A stretch of DNA of 64,000 nucleotides. Origin: Chryseobacterium phosphatilyticum (GTDB taxonomy: Bacteria > Bacteroidota > Bacteroidia > Flavobacteriales > Weeksellaceae). Position numbers and translations under genes: made by a program. The DNA is taken from the NCBI RefSeq assembly GCF_002899825.2, contig NZ_PPED02000001.1, positions 558,001 through 622,000 of the forward strand, written 5' to 3'. How positions within the stretch are numbered: the first letter of the stretch is position 1; the number at the start of each line of letters is the position of its first letter. This document shows, piece by piece, positions 43,316-52,626 of the stretch. The notes under the pieces were generated by a model. That model ran no database searches. It had not been told where the DNA came from and saw only the letters and a list, made by a program, of their open reading frames with translations.

Positions 43316-44338
43316 TTGAAACTAATCACATTTACTAAAAAAGGAATTTACTGCCCACAGGGGAAATTTTATATTGATCCCTGGAGACCGGTGGATATGG
43401 CGGTCATTACCCATGGGCACGCAGATCATGCCCGTTGGGGAATGAAAAAATATCTTTGTCATCATTTTACAAAACCTATTCTCCATCAAAGAATCGGATT
43501 GGATATTGAATGCCAAAGTCTGACGTATGGAGAAAAAATCAATATCAACGGTGTACAACTTTCGTTGCATCCTGCCGGTCATATCATTGGTTCAGCACAA
43601 ATACGTTTAGAATATAAAGGATTTATAACGGTGATCTCCGGGGATTACAAGGTTCAGGATGATGGTCTCAGTACTCCTTTCGAACTGGTAAAATGTAATG
43701 AATTTGTTACGGAAAGTACTTTTGGGCTCCCCATTTACAATTGGCTGGATGTTCCCGATTTAAACAAAAAACTTCAAAACTGGGTATTAAAGAATAAAGA
43801 AAACAATAAGACTTCAGTATTTATAGGATATTCTTTGGGGAAAGCCCAACGGATTATGAAAGCTGTAGAAGGATTAGGAGAGCTCTATGTACACTATTCT
43901 ATCGGAAAGCTCAATGAAGCTTTTGAAGCAGTAGGAATTGATCTTCCCGAATACACGATTGCAGATTTCAGGGAACGTCTGAAAGAAATGGAACATAAAA
44001 TAGTCATTGTTCCCCCGGCTTTATTGGATAGCAACATTATCAAAAAGATCCCCGATCCTGCAACAGCAATATGCTCAGGGTGGATGCAGGTTCGCGGTGC
44101 CCGGAGATGGCGAAGTGCAGATGCAGGATTTGCGATGAGCGACCATGCAGACTGGAAAGGGCTATTACAAGCCATAAAAGCTACAGAAGCTGAGATTGTT
44201 CATGTTACCCATGGTCAAACTGAAGTTTTTTCCAAATATCTGAATGAAATAGGAATTCAGTCAGATGTGGTAGAAACTCTTTTTGGCGATGACGAAGAAC
44301 AACCTGAAAAAGAAACCATTGAAACGCCTGAGCCATGA
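43316..44338 (+). CDS. Ligase-associated DNA repair exonuclease (MBL fold)
   Basis: 340 residues. Translation must start at TTG 43316, because the family begins MKLITFTKKGIYCPQGxFYIDPW and no ATG precedes it in frame. The metal motif is ITHGHADHARWG, followed by the beta-CASP-like region (VTESTFGLPIYNW, IGYSLGKAQRIM) and AMSDHADWKGLLQ. It is the nuclease part of the bacterial ligase-associated DNA damage response set and probably trims ends before ligation. Its stop overlaps the ligase start by four bases (ATGA). Confidence 0.9.
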   Translation: MKLITFTKKGIYCPQGKFYIDPWRPVDMAVITHGHADHARWGMKKYLCHHFTKPILHQRIGLDIECQSLTYGEKININGVQLSLHPAGHIIGSAQIRLEYKGFITVISGDYKVQDDGLSTPFELVKCNEFVTESTFGLPIYNWLDVPDLNKKLQNWVLKNKENNKTSVFIGYSLGKAQRIMKAVEGLGELYVHYSIGKLNEAFEAVGIDLPEYTIADFRERLKEMEHKIVIVPPALLDSNIIKKIPDPATAICSGWMQVRGARRWRSADAGFAMSDHADWKGLLQAIKATEAEIVHVTHGQTEVFSKYLNEIGIQSDVVETLFGDDEEQPEKETIETPEP

Positions 44339-45915
44339 GACATTTTGCTGATTTAATCAATGCTTTGGAAACTACCAATAAGACCAATGCAAAAATAGAA
44401 GCGATTATCGACTATCTGGAACGCGCTTCCGATGAAGATAAAGTATGGTTCATCGCTTTATTTACCGGGAAAAGACCTAAAAGAAATGTCAATACCAACT
44501 CCATGAAGGAGTGGGCTCTGGAAATCACAAAGCTTCCGTTTTGGTTATTTCAGGAAAGTTATTCTTCCGTAGGTGACCTTGGAGAAACGCTCTCACTGAT
44601 TCTCCCGCCACCACAAGAAAAAATTGATCGTACTTTATCTGAATGGATGAATGATATTGCCGGATTAAAAAGTAAAACAGATTCAGAGAAAAAGGAATTT
44701 GTACTCCATTCATGGAATGGGCTTGATTACACTGAACGATTGATCTTCAATAAATTAATAGGAGGAAGTTTCCGGATTGGAGTATCTGACAAAACGCTGA
44801 TTAATGCCCTGACAAAATTTTCAGGACAGGAATCCAGTGCTTTGATGCATAGCCTGATGGGAAAATGGATGCCGGATCACACTTCTTTTCAGGAGTTGAT
44901 CGCAGCAGAGAATGTCAATCCTGATAACTCAAAACCCTATCCTTTCTGTCTGGCTTATCCATTAGAAAAAGAACCGGAGGAACTGGGAATACCTGAAGAA
45001 TGGATGGCAGAATATAAATGGGATGGCATTCGTGGTCAGATCATCCGAAGGAATGATGAAGTCTTCATTTGGTCGCGAGGAGAAGAACTCGTAACAGATC
45101 AGTTTCCTGAAATTGTTGATACTGTGAAAGCAATGAAAGGTAATTTCGTTTTAGATGGAGAAATACTTGCGGTAAAAGACGATAAAGTATTAAATTTTAA
45201 CGAATTACAAAAAAGACTCAACAGAAAAACTTTAACCCGGAAAATGCTTTCAGATATTCCCATACAGGTATTCACTTATGATCTTCTGGAGCTTGAAAAT
45301 AATGATTTGAGGGATAAACCCATCTCAGGAAGAAGAGCTATGCTGGAAGAATTACTATTAAATGAAACCCCTGAAAACATTAAACTTTCTACCGTCATAG
45401 ATTTTGAAAAATGGGAAGAACTGAATAGGGTCAGAGAACATTCAAGATCAGTAAATAGTGAAGGATTGATGTTGAAAAAGAAAAACTCTCCTTACCACGC
45501 CGGGAGAAAAAAGGGTGACTGGTGGAAATGGAAAATAAATCCGTTTACCATAGATGCGGTTTTGATTTATGCCCAAAAAGGAAGTGGCAGACGAAGTGCC
45601 TATTACACAGATTACACTTTTGCTGTAAAAAACGGTGACAATCTTGTAACCATTGCCAAAGCCTATTCAGGACTAACGGATAAAGAAATCATGGAAGTAA
45701 GTCGTTTTGTGACTAAAAATGCCATTGAAAAGTTTGGCCCCGTAAGGACGGTAAAAGCAGAACTTGTTTTTGAAATCGCTTTTGAAGGAATTGGTTTCAG
45801 CAACCGGCATAAAAGCGGTGTTGCATTGCGGTTTCCGAGAATTGTAAGATGGAGGAAAGATAAAACAGTTGACGAAATCGATACTCTTGAAGAAATTAAA
45901 AAATTAATACAATAA
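44335..45915 (+). CDS. ATP-dependent DNA ligase (ligase-associated repair operon)
   Basis: 526 residues. The N-terminal DNA-binding domain (about 1-200) is followed by the nucleotidyltransferase core. The adenylated lysine is K228 in EYKWDGIRGQ (KxDG). Other motifs are FVLDGEILA, VFTYDLLE, SEGLMLKKKNSPYHAGRKKGDWWKWK and the C-terminal OB fold ending VALRFPRIVRWRKDK. It seals nicks with ATP, separately from the replicative NAD ligase. It is translationally coupled to the exonuclease and helicase genes. Confidence 0.95.
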   Translation: MRHFADLINALETTNKTNAKIEAIIDYLERASDEDKVWFIALFTGKRPKRNVNTNSMKEWALEITKLPFWLFQESYSSVGDLGETLSLILPPPQEKIDRTLSEWMNDIAGLKSKTDSEKKEFVLHSWNGLDYTERLIFNKLIGGSFRIGVSDKTLINALTKFSGQESSALMHSLMGKWMPDHTSFQELIAAENVNPDNSKPYPFCLAYPLEKEPEELGIPEEWMAEYKWDGIRGQIIRRNDEVFIWSRGEELVTDQFPEIVDTVKAMKGNFVLDGEILAVKDDKVLNFNELQKRLNRKTLTRKMLSDIPIQVFTYDLLELENNDLRDKPISGRRAMLEELLLNETPENIKLSTVIDFEKWEELNRVREHSRSVNSEGLMLKKKNSPYHAGRKKGDWWKWKINPFTIDAVLIYAQKGSGRRSAYYTDYTFAVKNGDNLVTIAKAYSGLTDKEIMEVSRFVTKNAIEKFGPVRTVKAELVFEIAFEGIGFSNRHKSGVALRFPRIVRWRKDKTVDEIDTLEEIKKLIQ

Positions 45916-45916
45916 T

Positions 45917-48358
45917 TTGGCTTCTTTTGAACATACGGATGGTTTTACCATCATTCAGCAATGGATGAAGGATAAAGGGATGTCACCTTTTAGGTTTCAG
46001 ATGGATACATGGAGAAAATTTGAAAATGGATATAGCGGAATGGTTGTCGCTCCCACAGGCTTCGGGAAGACATTTTCCGTTTTTCTTGCTTTAATCTCAG
46101 ATTTTTTGAATCATCCTGAACGCTACAAAAATGGACTAAAAATGCTATGGATCACTCCCTTACGATCCTTGTCAAAAGATATTGCCAAAGCAATGCAGGA
46201 AGCAATAGATGAAATAGGCCTGGATTGGGTGGTTGGCGTGAGAAACGGAGACACAGATCCTAAAGTAAGGCAGCAGCAGGTAAAGAAAATGCCCGAAATA
46301 TTAGTCGTTACTCCGGAAAGTCTTCATTTGCTTTTGGCTCAAAAAAATCATGAAAGCTTTTTCCGCGATATGAAATGTATCGTTGTAGATGAATGGCATG
46401 AATTATTAGGCTCAAAGCGTGGTGTGATGGTTGAACTGGGAATTTCCCAATTAAGAAAATATGTTCCAAAAATGAAAATATGGGGCATTACTGCCACCAT
46501 CGGAAATCTGGATGAAGCTCTGGAGGTTCTCATTCCGTATGATATTAAAAAAGTAAAAATTACAGCCAGAGAACATAAAAAAATAGACATTCTACCTGTA
46601 TTTCCTGATGAAATTGAAATTTTACCCTGGGCCGGACATCTGGGTAATAAACTGGCAGATAAAGTCGTTCCTATTATTCTTGCTTCAAAATCAACAATTG
46701 TTTTTACCAACACCCGAAGCCAAAGTGAAATGTGGTACCAACTGTTACTCAGTGCGTACCCTGATTTTGCCGGCCAGATAGCCATTCATCACAGTTCTAT
46801 CGATGCTCACTTGAGAATCTGGATTGAAGAAAATCTGAGTTCCGGAAAATTAAAAGCCGTGGTTTCAACATCCTCATTAGATTTAGGAATCGATTTTAAA
46901 CCCGTTGATACGGTAATTCAGGTCGGTTCTGCAAAAGGTGTTGCCCGATTTTTGCAACGCGCCGGACGGAGTGGCCACTCCCCTTTTGAAACCTCTAAAA
47001 TATATTGTGTTCCGACCCATTCTTTAGAACTCATTGAAGTTTCAGCATTAAAAGAAGCTGTAAAACAAAAAGTTGTAGAACCAAGAGAACCTCAGGTTTT
47101 ATGTTTTGATGTACTGGTGCAGTTTCTGATGACACTTGCCGTAGGTGATGGCTTTTATCCCGAAGAAACTTATGAAAGGATCAAAAAAGTATACGCTTTT
47201 CAGGAAATTCTGGATGAAGAATGGAAAAGTATCCTTGAATTTCTTACCATTGGTGGCAGTGTTTTAAAAAGCTATGAAGAATTCCATAAAATCGTTATTA
47301 TGGAAGACGGTTTGTACAAAGTAACTTCCCGGAAAATAGCAATGCTTCACAGAATGAACATGGGAGTTATTGTAAGTGATGCAATGCTGAAAGTAAAATT
47401 TATTTCCGGCGGTTATATTGGAATGATTGAAGAATATTTCATTTCGAGGCTAAAAAAAGAGGAAAAATTTATTCTAGCCGGGCGCACACTGGAAGTTGCT
47501 ATGATCAAAGATATGACAGTCTATGTGAGATCTGCGAAAGGAAAAGCTCAGGTGCCCAGTTATCTCGGTGGAAGACTGCCTTTAAGCTCCAATCTGGGAC
47601 ACTTTTTAAGAGAAAAACTATCCCATGCTTTAAATCCAAAAGCTTCAGAGAAAGAGTTAAAATTTCTGCATTCTTTACTGATTAACCAGGAAAAGAGTTC
47701 TCATATCCCGAAAGAAAATGAGTTTCTTGTGGAAATGATCAAAAACCGTGAAGGCTATCATCTGTTTATGTATCCGTTTGAGGGGCGTCTGGTCCACGAA
47801 GTCATGGCAGCCCTGATTGCGTACCGTATTTCAAAGTTCGCTCCCATTTCTTTTTCTATGGCCATGAATGATTATGGATTTGAACTCTTCAGTGATAAAG
47901 AAATCCCTCTTACCGAAGATAATCTGCATCAGGTTTTAACAAGAGAAAATCTGATGAACGATGTCATTGCCAGCATCAATTCAGCAGAGATGGCAAGAAG
48001 AAAATTTCGGGATATCGCTGTAATTTCCGGAATGGTCATTCAAAATTATGCCGGGCAGCAACGCTCCAATAAATCCTTACAAAGTTCTGCCGGGCTTATT
48101 TTTAAAGTATTGGAAGATCATGACCCTAATCATTTTCTGATTAAGCAGGCCTACACTGAAGTTTTCAATATTCAACTTCAGGAACAACGACTTGTAGAAG
48201 CCTTTAAAAGAATTGAAAAATCCAATATTATTTTAAAACATTCGCAGAATTTTACTCCATTAAGTTTTCCTATAAAAGTAGATAGCTTAAGACAAACATT
48301 GTCCAGTGAAAATCTCGATGCCCGGATACAAAGAATGTTAAAACAAATGAAAAGGTAA
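45917..48358 (+). CDS. Ligase-associated DEXH-box helicase (Lhr-like)
   Basis: 813 residues. The start is TTG at 45917, one base after the ligase stop, since an in-frame stop at 45905 rules out anything further upstream. Walker A is A45PTGFGKT52 and motif II is DEWH (158-161). Further motifs are WGITATIG, IVFTNTRSQSEMWYQLL, VVSTSSLDLGIDFKPVDTVIQVGS and QRAGRSGH. The C-terminal half is the Lhr-specific region. It is an ATP-driven 3'-5' DNA translocase working with the ligase and nucleases. Confidence 0.93.
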   Translation: MASFEHTDGFTIIQQWMKDKGMSPFRFQMDTWRKFENGYSGMVVAPTGFGKTFSVFLALISDFLNHPERYKNGLKMLWITPLRSLSKDIAKAMQEAIDEIGLDWVVGVRNGDTDPKVRQQQVKKMPEILVVTPESLHLLLAQKNHESFFRDMKCIVVDEWHELLGSKRGVMVELGISQLRKYVPKMKIWGITATIGNLDEALEVLIPYDIKKVKITAREHKKIDILPVFPDEIEILPWAGHLGNKLADKVVPIILASKSTIVFTNTRSQSEMWYQLLLSAYPDFAGQIAIHHSSIDAHLRIWIEENLSSGKLKAVVSTSSLDLGIDFKPVDTVIQVGSAKGVARFLQRAGRSGHSPFETSKIYCVPTHSLELIEVSALKEAVKQKVVEPREPQVLCFDVLVQFLMTLAVGDGFYPEETYERIKKVYAFQEILDEEWKSILEFLTIGGSVLKSYEEFHKIVIMEDGLYKVTSRKIAMLHRMNMGVIVSDAMLKVKFISGGYIGMIEEYFISRLKKEEKFILAGRTLEVAMIKDMTVYVRSAKGKAQVPSYLGGRLPLSSNLGHFLREKLSHALNPKASEKELKFLHSLLINQEKSSHIPKENEFLVEMIKNREGYHLFMYPFEGRLVHEVMAALIAYRISKFAPISFSMAMNDYGFELFSDKEIPLTEDNLHQVLTRENLMNDVIASINSAEMARRKFRDIAVISGMVIQNYAGQQRSNKSLQSSAGLIFKVLEDHDPNHFLIKQAYTEVFNIQLQEQRLVEAFKRIEKSNIILKHSQNFTPLSFPIKVDSLRQTLSSENLDARIQRMLKQMKR

Positions 48359-48582
48359 AAATTCATTTATCTTTTGGGATTAAATCTTGTTAAAATTATA
48401 ACACAATACGCTCATTTACTATAGTTTAATGTACTTAAAGGTACTTTCGTTTTCAGATTTCTAAAACTTCTTTTTAAACTCCATAGTAAAATGTATTGGA
48501 AAATAAATGTCAAAATAATTTTGTTAGATTAATCTAACTTATTATTTTTGATTATCTAATATTTAAATTAAAAATTATTTCG
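48359..48582. other. Short spacer inside repair operon
   Basis: 224 AT-rich bases with no gene. No clear terminator follows the helicase gene, so readthrough into the small genes is possible. Confidence 0.4.
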
Positions 48583-48753
48583 ATGGAGTATGTCATAGAA
48601 TTATTGGAAAAAAACAGAAAGTTTTTAGAACGAAATATACGTCAGGCAAACCTGATGAAAACAGACACTAATACAGCGATTCTTGCACTCAGTAAAGTTG
48701 ATGAACTGCGAAGAGCCATTAAAATTTTAAAATTAAAAAATAGAAAACAATGA
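48583..48753 (+). CDS. Small helical protein (56 aa)
   Basis: ATG 48583 to TGA 48751-48753 encodes MEYVIELLEKNRKFLERNIR, then QANLMKTDTNTAILALSKVD and ELRRAIKILKLKNRKQ. It is strongly basic and helical, likely one helical hairpin, possibly a nucleic-acid or protein-binding adaptor. The stop overlaps the next start by four bases (ATGA), a sign of translational coupling and a reason to think it is real. Confidence 0.6.
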   Translation: MEYVIELLEKNRKFLERNIRQANLMKTDTNTAILALSKVDELRRAIKILKLKNRKQ

Positions 48754-48959
48754 CAATTACCCAAACATTCCCTGAACTTCCTTATGGCAAGTTACTTCCA
48801 TTCATTTTCATGCATGGAAAAAGTGGATTAAAGACAGGAATGTACTATCTTCGTACTAAAGCTGCTGCAGAAGGTATTAAATTCACAGGAGAAAACATGC
48901 AAAGTGAGCAACAAAATGATGAAGACATATCCTGCTCACTGGATCATCCTGATGAATGA
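48750..48959 (+). CDS. Mini-protein resembling the C-terminal tail of ribonucleotide reductase alpha (NrdA-like)
   Basis: 69 residues. Residues 26-45 read GLKTGMYYLRTKAAAEGIKF, the tail of class I ribonucleotide reductase large subunits, including the YY dyad used in radical transfer. The end, SCSLDHPDE, matches the part of the same tail that carries the first cysteine block, but it stops before the final redox-active CxxC. The N-terminal 20 residues are unrelated. It is either a gene fragment or a domesticated partner. It overlaps the 56-residue gene by four bases. Confidence 0.6.
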   Translation: MTITQTFPELPYGKLLPFIFMHGKSGLKTGMYYLRTKAAAEGIKFTGENMQSEQQNDEDISCSLDHPDE

Positions 48960-48994
48960 ATTTCCTGCGGAAGCGAAACACAAATACATAGAAT

Positions 48995-49597
48995 ATGAGT
49001 AAATTATTCCTTGTCCGTCACGGACAATCCCTATGGAATCTTGAAAATAGATTTACAGGATGGCAGGATATCGACATCACCGAGGCAGGAATTGAAGAAG
49101 CTAAAAAAGCCGGAATGGCGTTGAAGAATGAAAAGATTGATGTAGCATTTACGTCTGCTCTGATCAGAGCTCAGCATACACTTACTATTATTCTGGACGT
49201 TATGGGAAAGCCTGATATTCCGGTCATTATGGATAAAGCTTTAAATGAGAGATCCTACGGAAATCTGGAAGGTCTGAATAAAGCCGAAACAGCCCTTAAG
49301 TATGGTGATGACCAGGTTCGTACCTGGCGCAGATCTTTTGATATAGTTCCTCCGGGGGGAGAAAGTTTGAAAATTACTTATAGCAGAGTCATTCCGTATT
49401 TTGAGATGCACATCCTGCCTTTGCTGAAAAAAGGGGAAAATGTATTGGTAGTAGCCCATGGAAACAGTCTTCGTTCTTTGATTATGTATCTCGAAAATCT
49501 CTCTCCTGAGGAAATACTGGAACGGGAAATTGCAACAGGAATTCCTTTAACCTATAGCTATGATGGAAAATTTAGCAGATTTGAAAATGGAAACTAA
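48995..49597 (+). CDS. gpmA: 2,3-bisphosphoglycerate-dependent phosphoglycerate mutase
   Basis: 200 residues. The phosphohistidine motif LVRHGQSLWNLENRFTGWQDIDITEAG is at the N-terminus. It is followed by LNERSYGNLEGLNKAE, PPGGESL and VVAHGNSLRSLI (second catalytic His), all characteristic of the dPGM family. It interconverts 3- and 2-phosphoglycerate in glycolysis, although a dissimilar target is possible for short paralogs. It overlaps the next gene by 11 bases. Confidence 0.88.
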   Translation: MSKLFLVRHGQSLWNLENRFTGWQDIDITEAGIEEAKKAGMALKNEKIDVAFTSALIRAQHTLTIILDVMGKPDIPVIMDKALNERSYGNLEGLNKAETALKYGDDQVRTWRRSFDIVPPGGESLKITYSRVIPYFEMHILPLLKKGENVLVVAHGNSLRSLIMYLENLSPEEILEREIATGIPLTYSYDGKFSRFENGN

Positions 49598-49880
49598 CCA
49601 ACCTATACTCCTTCTTGCTGATAAGCTTGATATTCCTGTAAAACAGAATGATACAGAAGAAAAACTATTTTTTGCTTTAGCTGAATATCTGGAACAGGTG
49701 ATTCAAACAGATTTTAATAAACTTCTTGGTATTTTATATAGAGTTGATGTTGCTGAGGAAAAAGTTCGTCAAGCCCTGGCGGAAAATAAAAATCAATCTT
49801 CTGGTCAGGTAATTGCTACTCTTCTCATCGAAAGAGAACAAGAAAAGATCAAAACAAGAGCCTTATACCGGAATAAATAA
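49587..49880 (+). CDS. Small protein overlapping gpmA end (97 aa)
   Basis: 97 residues from the ATG at 49587, overlapping the gpmA stop by 11 bases. The frame opens earlier (49560), but that region is gpmA coding. The sequence is helical and acidic (PVKQNDTEEKLFFALAEYLEQVIQTDFNKLLGILYRVDVAEEKVRQAL). The block LLGILYRVDVAEEKV recurs in flavobacterial small proteins. The function is unknown, and it is probably co-translated with gpmA. Confidence 0.65.
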   Translation: METNQPILLLADKLDIPVKQNDTEEKLFFALAEYLEQVIQTDFNKLLGILYRVDVAEEKVRQALAENKNQSSGQVIATLLIEREQEKIKTRALYRNK

Positions 49881-49929
49881 TTTACCTTATATTGTTAAAC
49901 TTTAAACTCATCACTTATAATTCTCTGTC

Positions 49930-50574
49930 GTGTTTATAGCCACAAAAAACATCTCCATTCAAAACGAAATCTTTATTCTCACCAATCAGCGGGCTGTATT
50001 CTGGGGAAAGGAAAAAGCATTAATTCTTTCTGATCTTCACATTGGGAAGACCGCTCACTTTCGCAAGAATGGGATAGCATTAGCCAATGACATCATGAAA
50101 AGTGATCTGGAAAGGCTGTCTGCATTGATTGACTATTTTCAGCCTGAAAAATTCATTGTGGTAGGAGATTTACTTCATGCCGGAGACAATTCAGATGTAG
50201 ATAAATTTTGCACCTGGAGAAATCAATATCCTGACATTAAGTTTTGTCTTGTGGAGGGAAATCATGATCGTATTTCAGGATCTCTGGAGAAAAAGCTTTG
50301 CTTACATTGTAAGGCAGGTTTTCTTGAAATTGATGCGTTTACTTTCATTCATGATTTTGACACTTCCAAAGAAGGCTTTCAAATCACCGGACATATTCAT
50401 CCGGGAATTGTTATCAATTCTGCAATCAATAGTATGAGACTTCCCTGCTTTGCTTTAACTTCAAATCAATTATTATTACCTGCTTTCAGTAAATTTACGG
50501 GTTTAGACACTAAAAATATTCCAAAAAAAGGAAAGTTTTTTGCTTTTACAGATGCTGATATTTATGAAATTTAA
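49930..50574 (+). CDS. pdeM: Ligase-associated endonuclease PdeM
   Basis: 214 residues, GTG start at 49930 (the next internal ATG falls beyond the first catalytic motif). It is a calcineurin-like phosphoesterase with LSDLHIGKTAHFRKNG, VVGDLLHAGDN, VEGNHDR and ITGHIHPG, which supply the two-metal site. PdeM is the fourth partner of the ligase-associated repair operon. Here it is separated from the helicase by four genes. Confidence 0.88.
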   Translation: MFIATKNISIQNEIFILTNQRAVFWGKEKALILSDLHIGKTAHFRKNGIALANDIMKSDLERLSALIDYFQPEKFIVVGDLLHAGDNSDVDKFCTWRNQYPDIKFCLVEGNHDRISGSLEKKLCLHCKAGFLEIDAFTFIHDFDTSKEGFQITGHIHPGIVINSAINSMRLPCFALTSNQLLLPAFSKFTGLDTKNIPKKGKFFAFTDADIYEI

Positions 50575-50624
50575 AACTTTTTGAACAGCCAAAGAGTTTG
50601 TCTTAGAAGGGTAAAAATATAGCC

Positions 50625-50657
50625 AAACCTAACAGGTTTTGGAAACCTGTTAGGTTT
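50625..50657. repeat. Perfect 15-bp palindrome (terminator-like repeat)
   Basis: AAACCTAACAGGTTT-TGG-AAACCTGTTAGGTTT is a perfect 15-bp stem with a 3-base loop. It looks like the short palindromic repeats scattered through flavobacterial intergenic regions and may also end transcription of pdeM and the convergent amidase gene. Confidence 0.65.
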
Positions 50658-50748
50658 AAATTTCAGGATATATTTTTCTATAGGTACCTGTAAAATCAAT
50701 CTGAAATAAAATGAAGAAATGCTCAATTCTTTGATCTATAAGCATGCT

Positions 50749-51690
50749 TTAATCCAGCCAAACCACTTTTTGCTCAGAAGAATGCTCTTGTCCTATAATA
50801 TCACGATATAACTCTGGTCTTCTGGCCTTAATATATCTATATCCTCCCGCCTGACTAAGTTTTTCAGGTATAATCACAGCAGTTTCAAAACTATCATCGA
50901 ATGAGTGACATTCTGCAATCACATCCCCAAAAGGATCAATGATCATTGAGCATCCGTTTTTCAACTGATCGTCATCCATCCCTATAGGATTTGAAAAAAC
51001 AATATAAGCCCCGTTATCGTAAGCTCTTGCGGGAAGCCATTTCATCAGCCAATCTCTACCTTTCATGCCGTTAAATTCTAAGCGCAAAGAAGTGGGATCA
51101 GCCTCTCTGTTTTTCCATAACATAGGATCAACAAATCCTGCTCCAGGCCTTGTAGACGGCGTACACATGGTAACATGCGGCATAAAAATAATATCAGCTC
51201 CCAACAGCTTTGTAGCTCTTACATTTTCAACAATATTATTGTCGTAACATATTAAAATACCACATTTCCATCCATGGATTTCAAATACGCAGTATTCATT
51301 TCCGGGGGTAAGGTTGGGGTTAATAAATGGATGCAGCTTTCTGTATCTGGCTTTTAAACCTGTCTTATCAACACATACATATGCTTTGAAAAGATTGTTA
51401 TTTTCATCTTTTTCAAAAAGTCCTGCCAATATAACAATATCGTGTTGAGTGGCAATTTGCTGGAGTCGCTGAATACTATTTCCATCCGGGATAAGCTCTG
51501 CAATATCAAGAAGTTGTTCTCTGGAAAGTTTTCGGGCAAAAGTATATCCTGTAATCGAACATTCATGAAAAGCGATCACATGGGATCCTTGAGAAGCGGC
51601 CTGACCGGCTAATTTTTCAATGACAGAAAGATTATATTCTTTATCACCACTTTTGTTTTCAAATTGTGCAGTTGAGATTTTAATATTCAT
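50749..51690 (-). CDS. Carbon-nitrogen hydrolase (nitrilase family)
   Basis: 313 residues from the ATG at 51690; a longer frame from 51765 lacks support. The E-K-C triad is visible: E43 in FHECSITGY, K118 in RYRKLHPF and C148 in GILICYDNN. The family hydrolyses amides or nitriles, with several members acting on N-carbamoyl amino acids or deaminated glutathione. An AraC gene lies just upstream on the same strand and may control it. Confidence 0.87.
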   Translation of the reverse strand: MNIKISTAQFENKSGDKEYNLSVIEKLAGQAASQGSHVIAFHECSITGYTFARKLSREQLLDIAELIPDGNSIQRLQQIATQHDIVILAGLFEKDENNNLFKAYVCVDKTGLKARYRKLHPFINPNLTPGNEYCVFEIHGWKCGILICYDNNIVENVRATKLLGADIIFMPHVTMCTPSTRPGAGFVDPMLWKNREADPTSLRLEFNGMKGRDWLMKWLPARAYDNGAYIVFSNPIGMDDDQLKNGCSMIIDPFGDVIAECHSFDDSFETAVIIPEKLSQAGGYRYIKARRPELYRDIIGQEHSSEQKVVWLD

Positions 51691-51754
51691 TGTTTTTTTC
51701 AACAAAACTACTGTGTTGCAACATTGAAAGATTGTATAAAACCGACATTTTAAT

Positions 51755-52558
51755 TTACAACTCAATAAAATTGACGGCCATTTTATGTTTCGTATTTATA
51801 TACTGTCCCGGAGTGAGCCCTACACTATTTTTAAAATCCCGGATGAGATGCGATTGATCAGAATAACCGGCATGATAGGAAAGTCCTGCCATATTGTAAT
51901 TACCTTCTCCTCTATTCATAAGACTTAAAAAGTAATGCAGGCGGGTAATATTGCCATATTTTTTGGGAGAAATGCCCATATAATTTTCAAATTTCCTTTC
52001 CAGATGTCTTTCTGAATATCCCGTGAATTGCTCTAATTGTTTAGATGATACTAAACCTCTGTTCTTTAGAATATATTGTTGAACTGACCTTATCAGGTTG
52101 TAGTCCGAACCGGTTTCTTGTTTTAAAAATTCAGTAAAAAAAAGATTGAGACTATTGATGATGGATAAAGGATCTTCTCTGTTAAAAAGCATTTCCTGAA
52201 AAGGTTGCCATTTATTTTTCATGACATCTTCAACCGAAATAATATGGTTTCGGGTTTCCTTTGCAGAAGTTTTCAAAAGAATATTAAAAAAGTAGGGTTG
52301 AAATACAACAGCCATTAAAGAAAATTGCCCTTGCGAAGAGAAATCTTTATAGCGGTCTAAAGTCCCATAAAAAAAGGATAAAGGCATCCTTTCTTCTGAA
52401 ATATGACTCAACAGATTGATATTACCGGATAAAATAAGTCCGGTACTTCCATCCGTAAATAACCGCACATTTTTAACACCTTCCCGGAAATTTTCAAGGA
52501 AAATATAATGCCTGATAAATGGTGCCAAATGTTGAGGCGGCGAAATCTGCATATTCAA
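51755..52558 (-). CDS. AraC-family regulator
   Basis: 267 residues. The C-terminal HTH pair is VSSKQLEQFTGYSERHLERKFENYMG and MAGLSYHAGYSDQSHLIRDFKNSVGLTPGQY. The N-terminal domain (ISPPQHLAPFIRHYIFLEN) is of the DUF6597 kind. It is 64 bases upstream of the nitrilase-family gene in the same direction, so it likely controls that gene. Confidence 0.87.
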   Translation of the reverse strand: MNMQISPPQHLAPFIRHYIFLENFREGVKNVRLFTDGSTGLILSGNINLLSHISEERMPLSFFYGTLDRYKDFSSQGQFSLMAVVFQPYFFNILLKTSAKETRNHIISVEDVMKNKWQPFQEMLFNREDPLSIINSLNLFFTEFLKQETGSDYNLIRSVQQYILKNRGLVSSKQLEQFTGYSERHLERKFENYMGISPKKYGNITRLHYFLSLMNRGEGNYNMAGLSYHAGYSDQSHLIRDFKNSVGLTPGQYINTKHKMAVNFIEL

Positions 52559-52626
52559 AGATACATAAATTTAACCTTGTAATATTCCTGGCTTTTAAGA
52601 TCAGATGGGATAATGATCATTTATAT

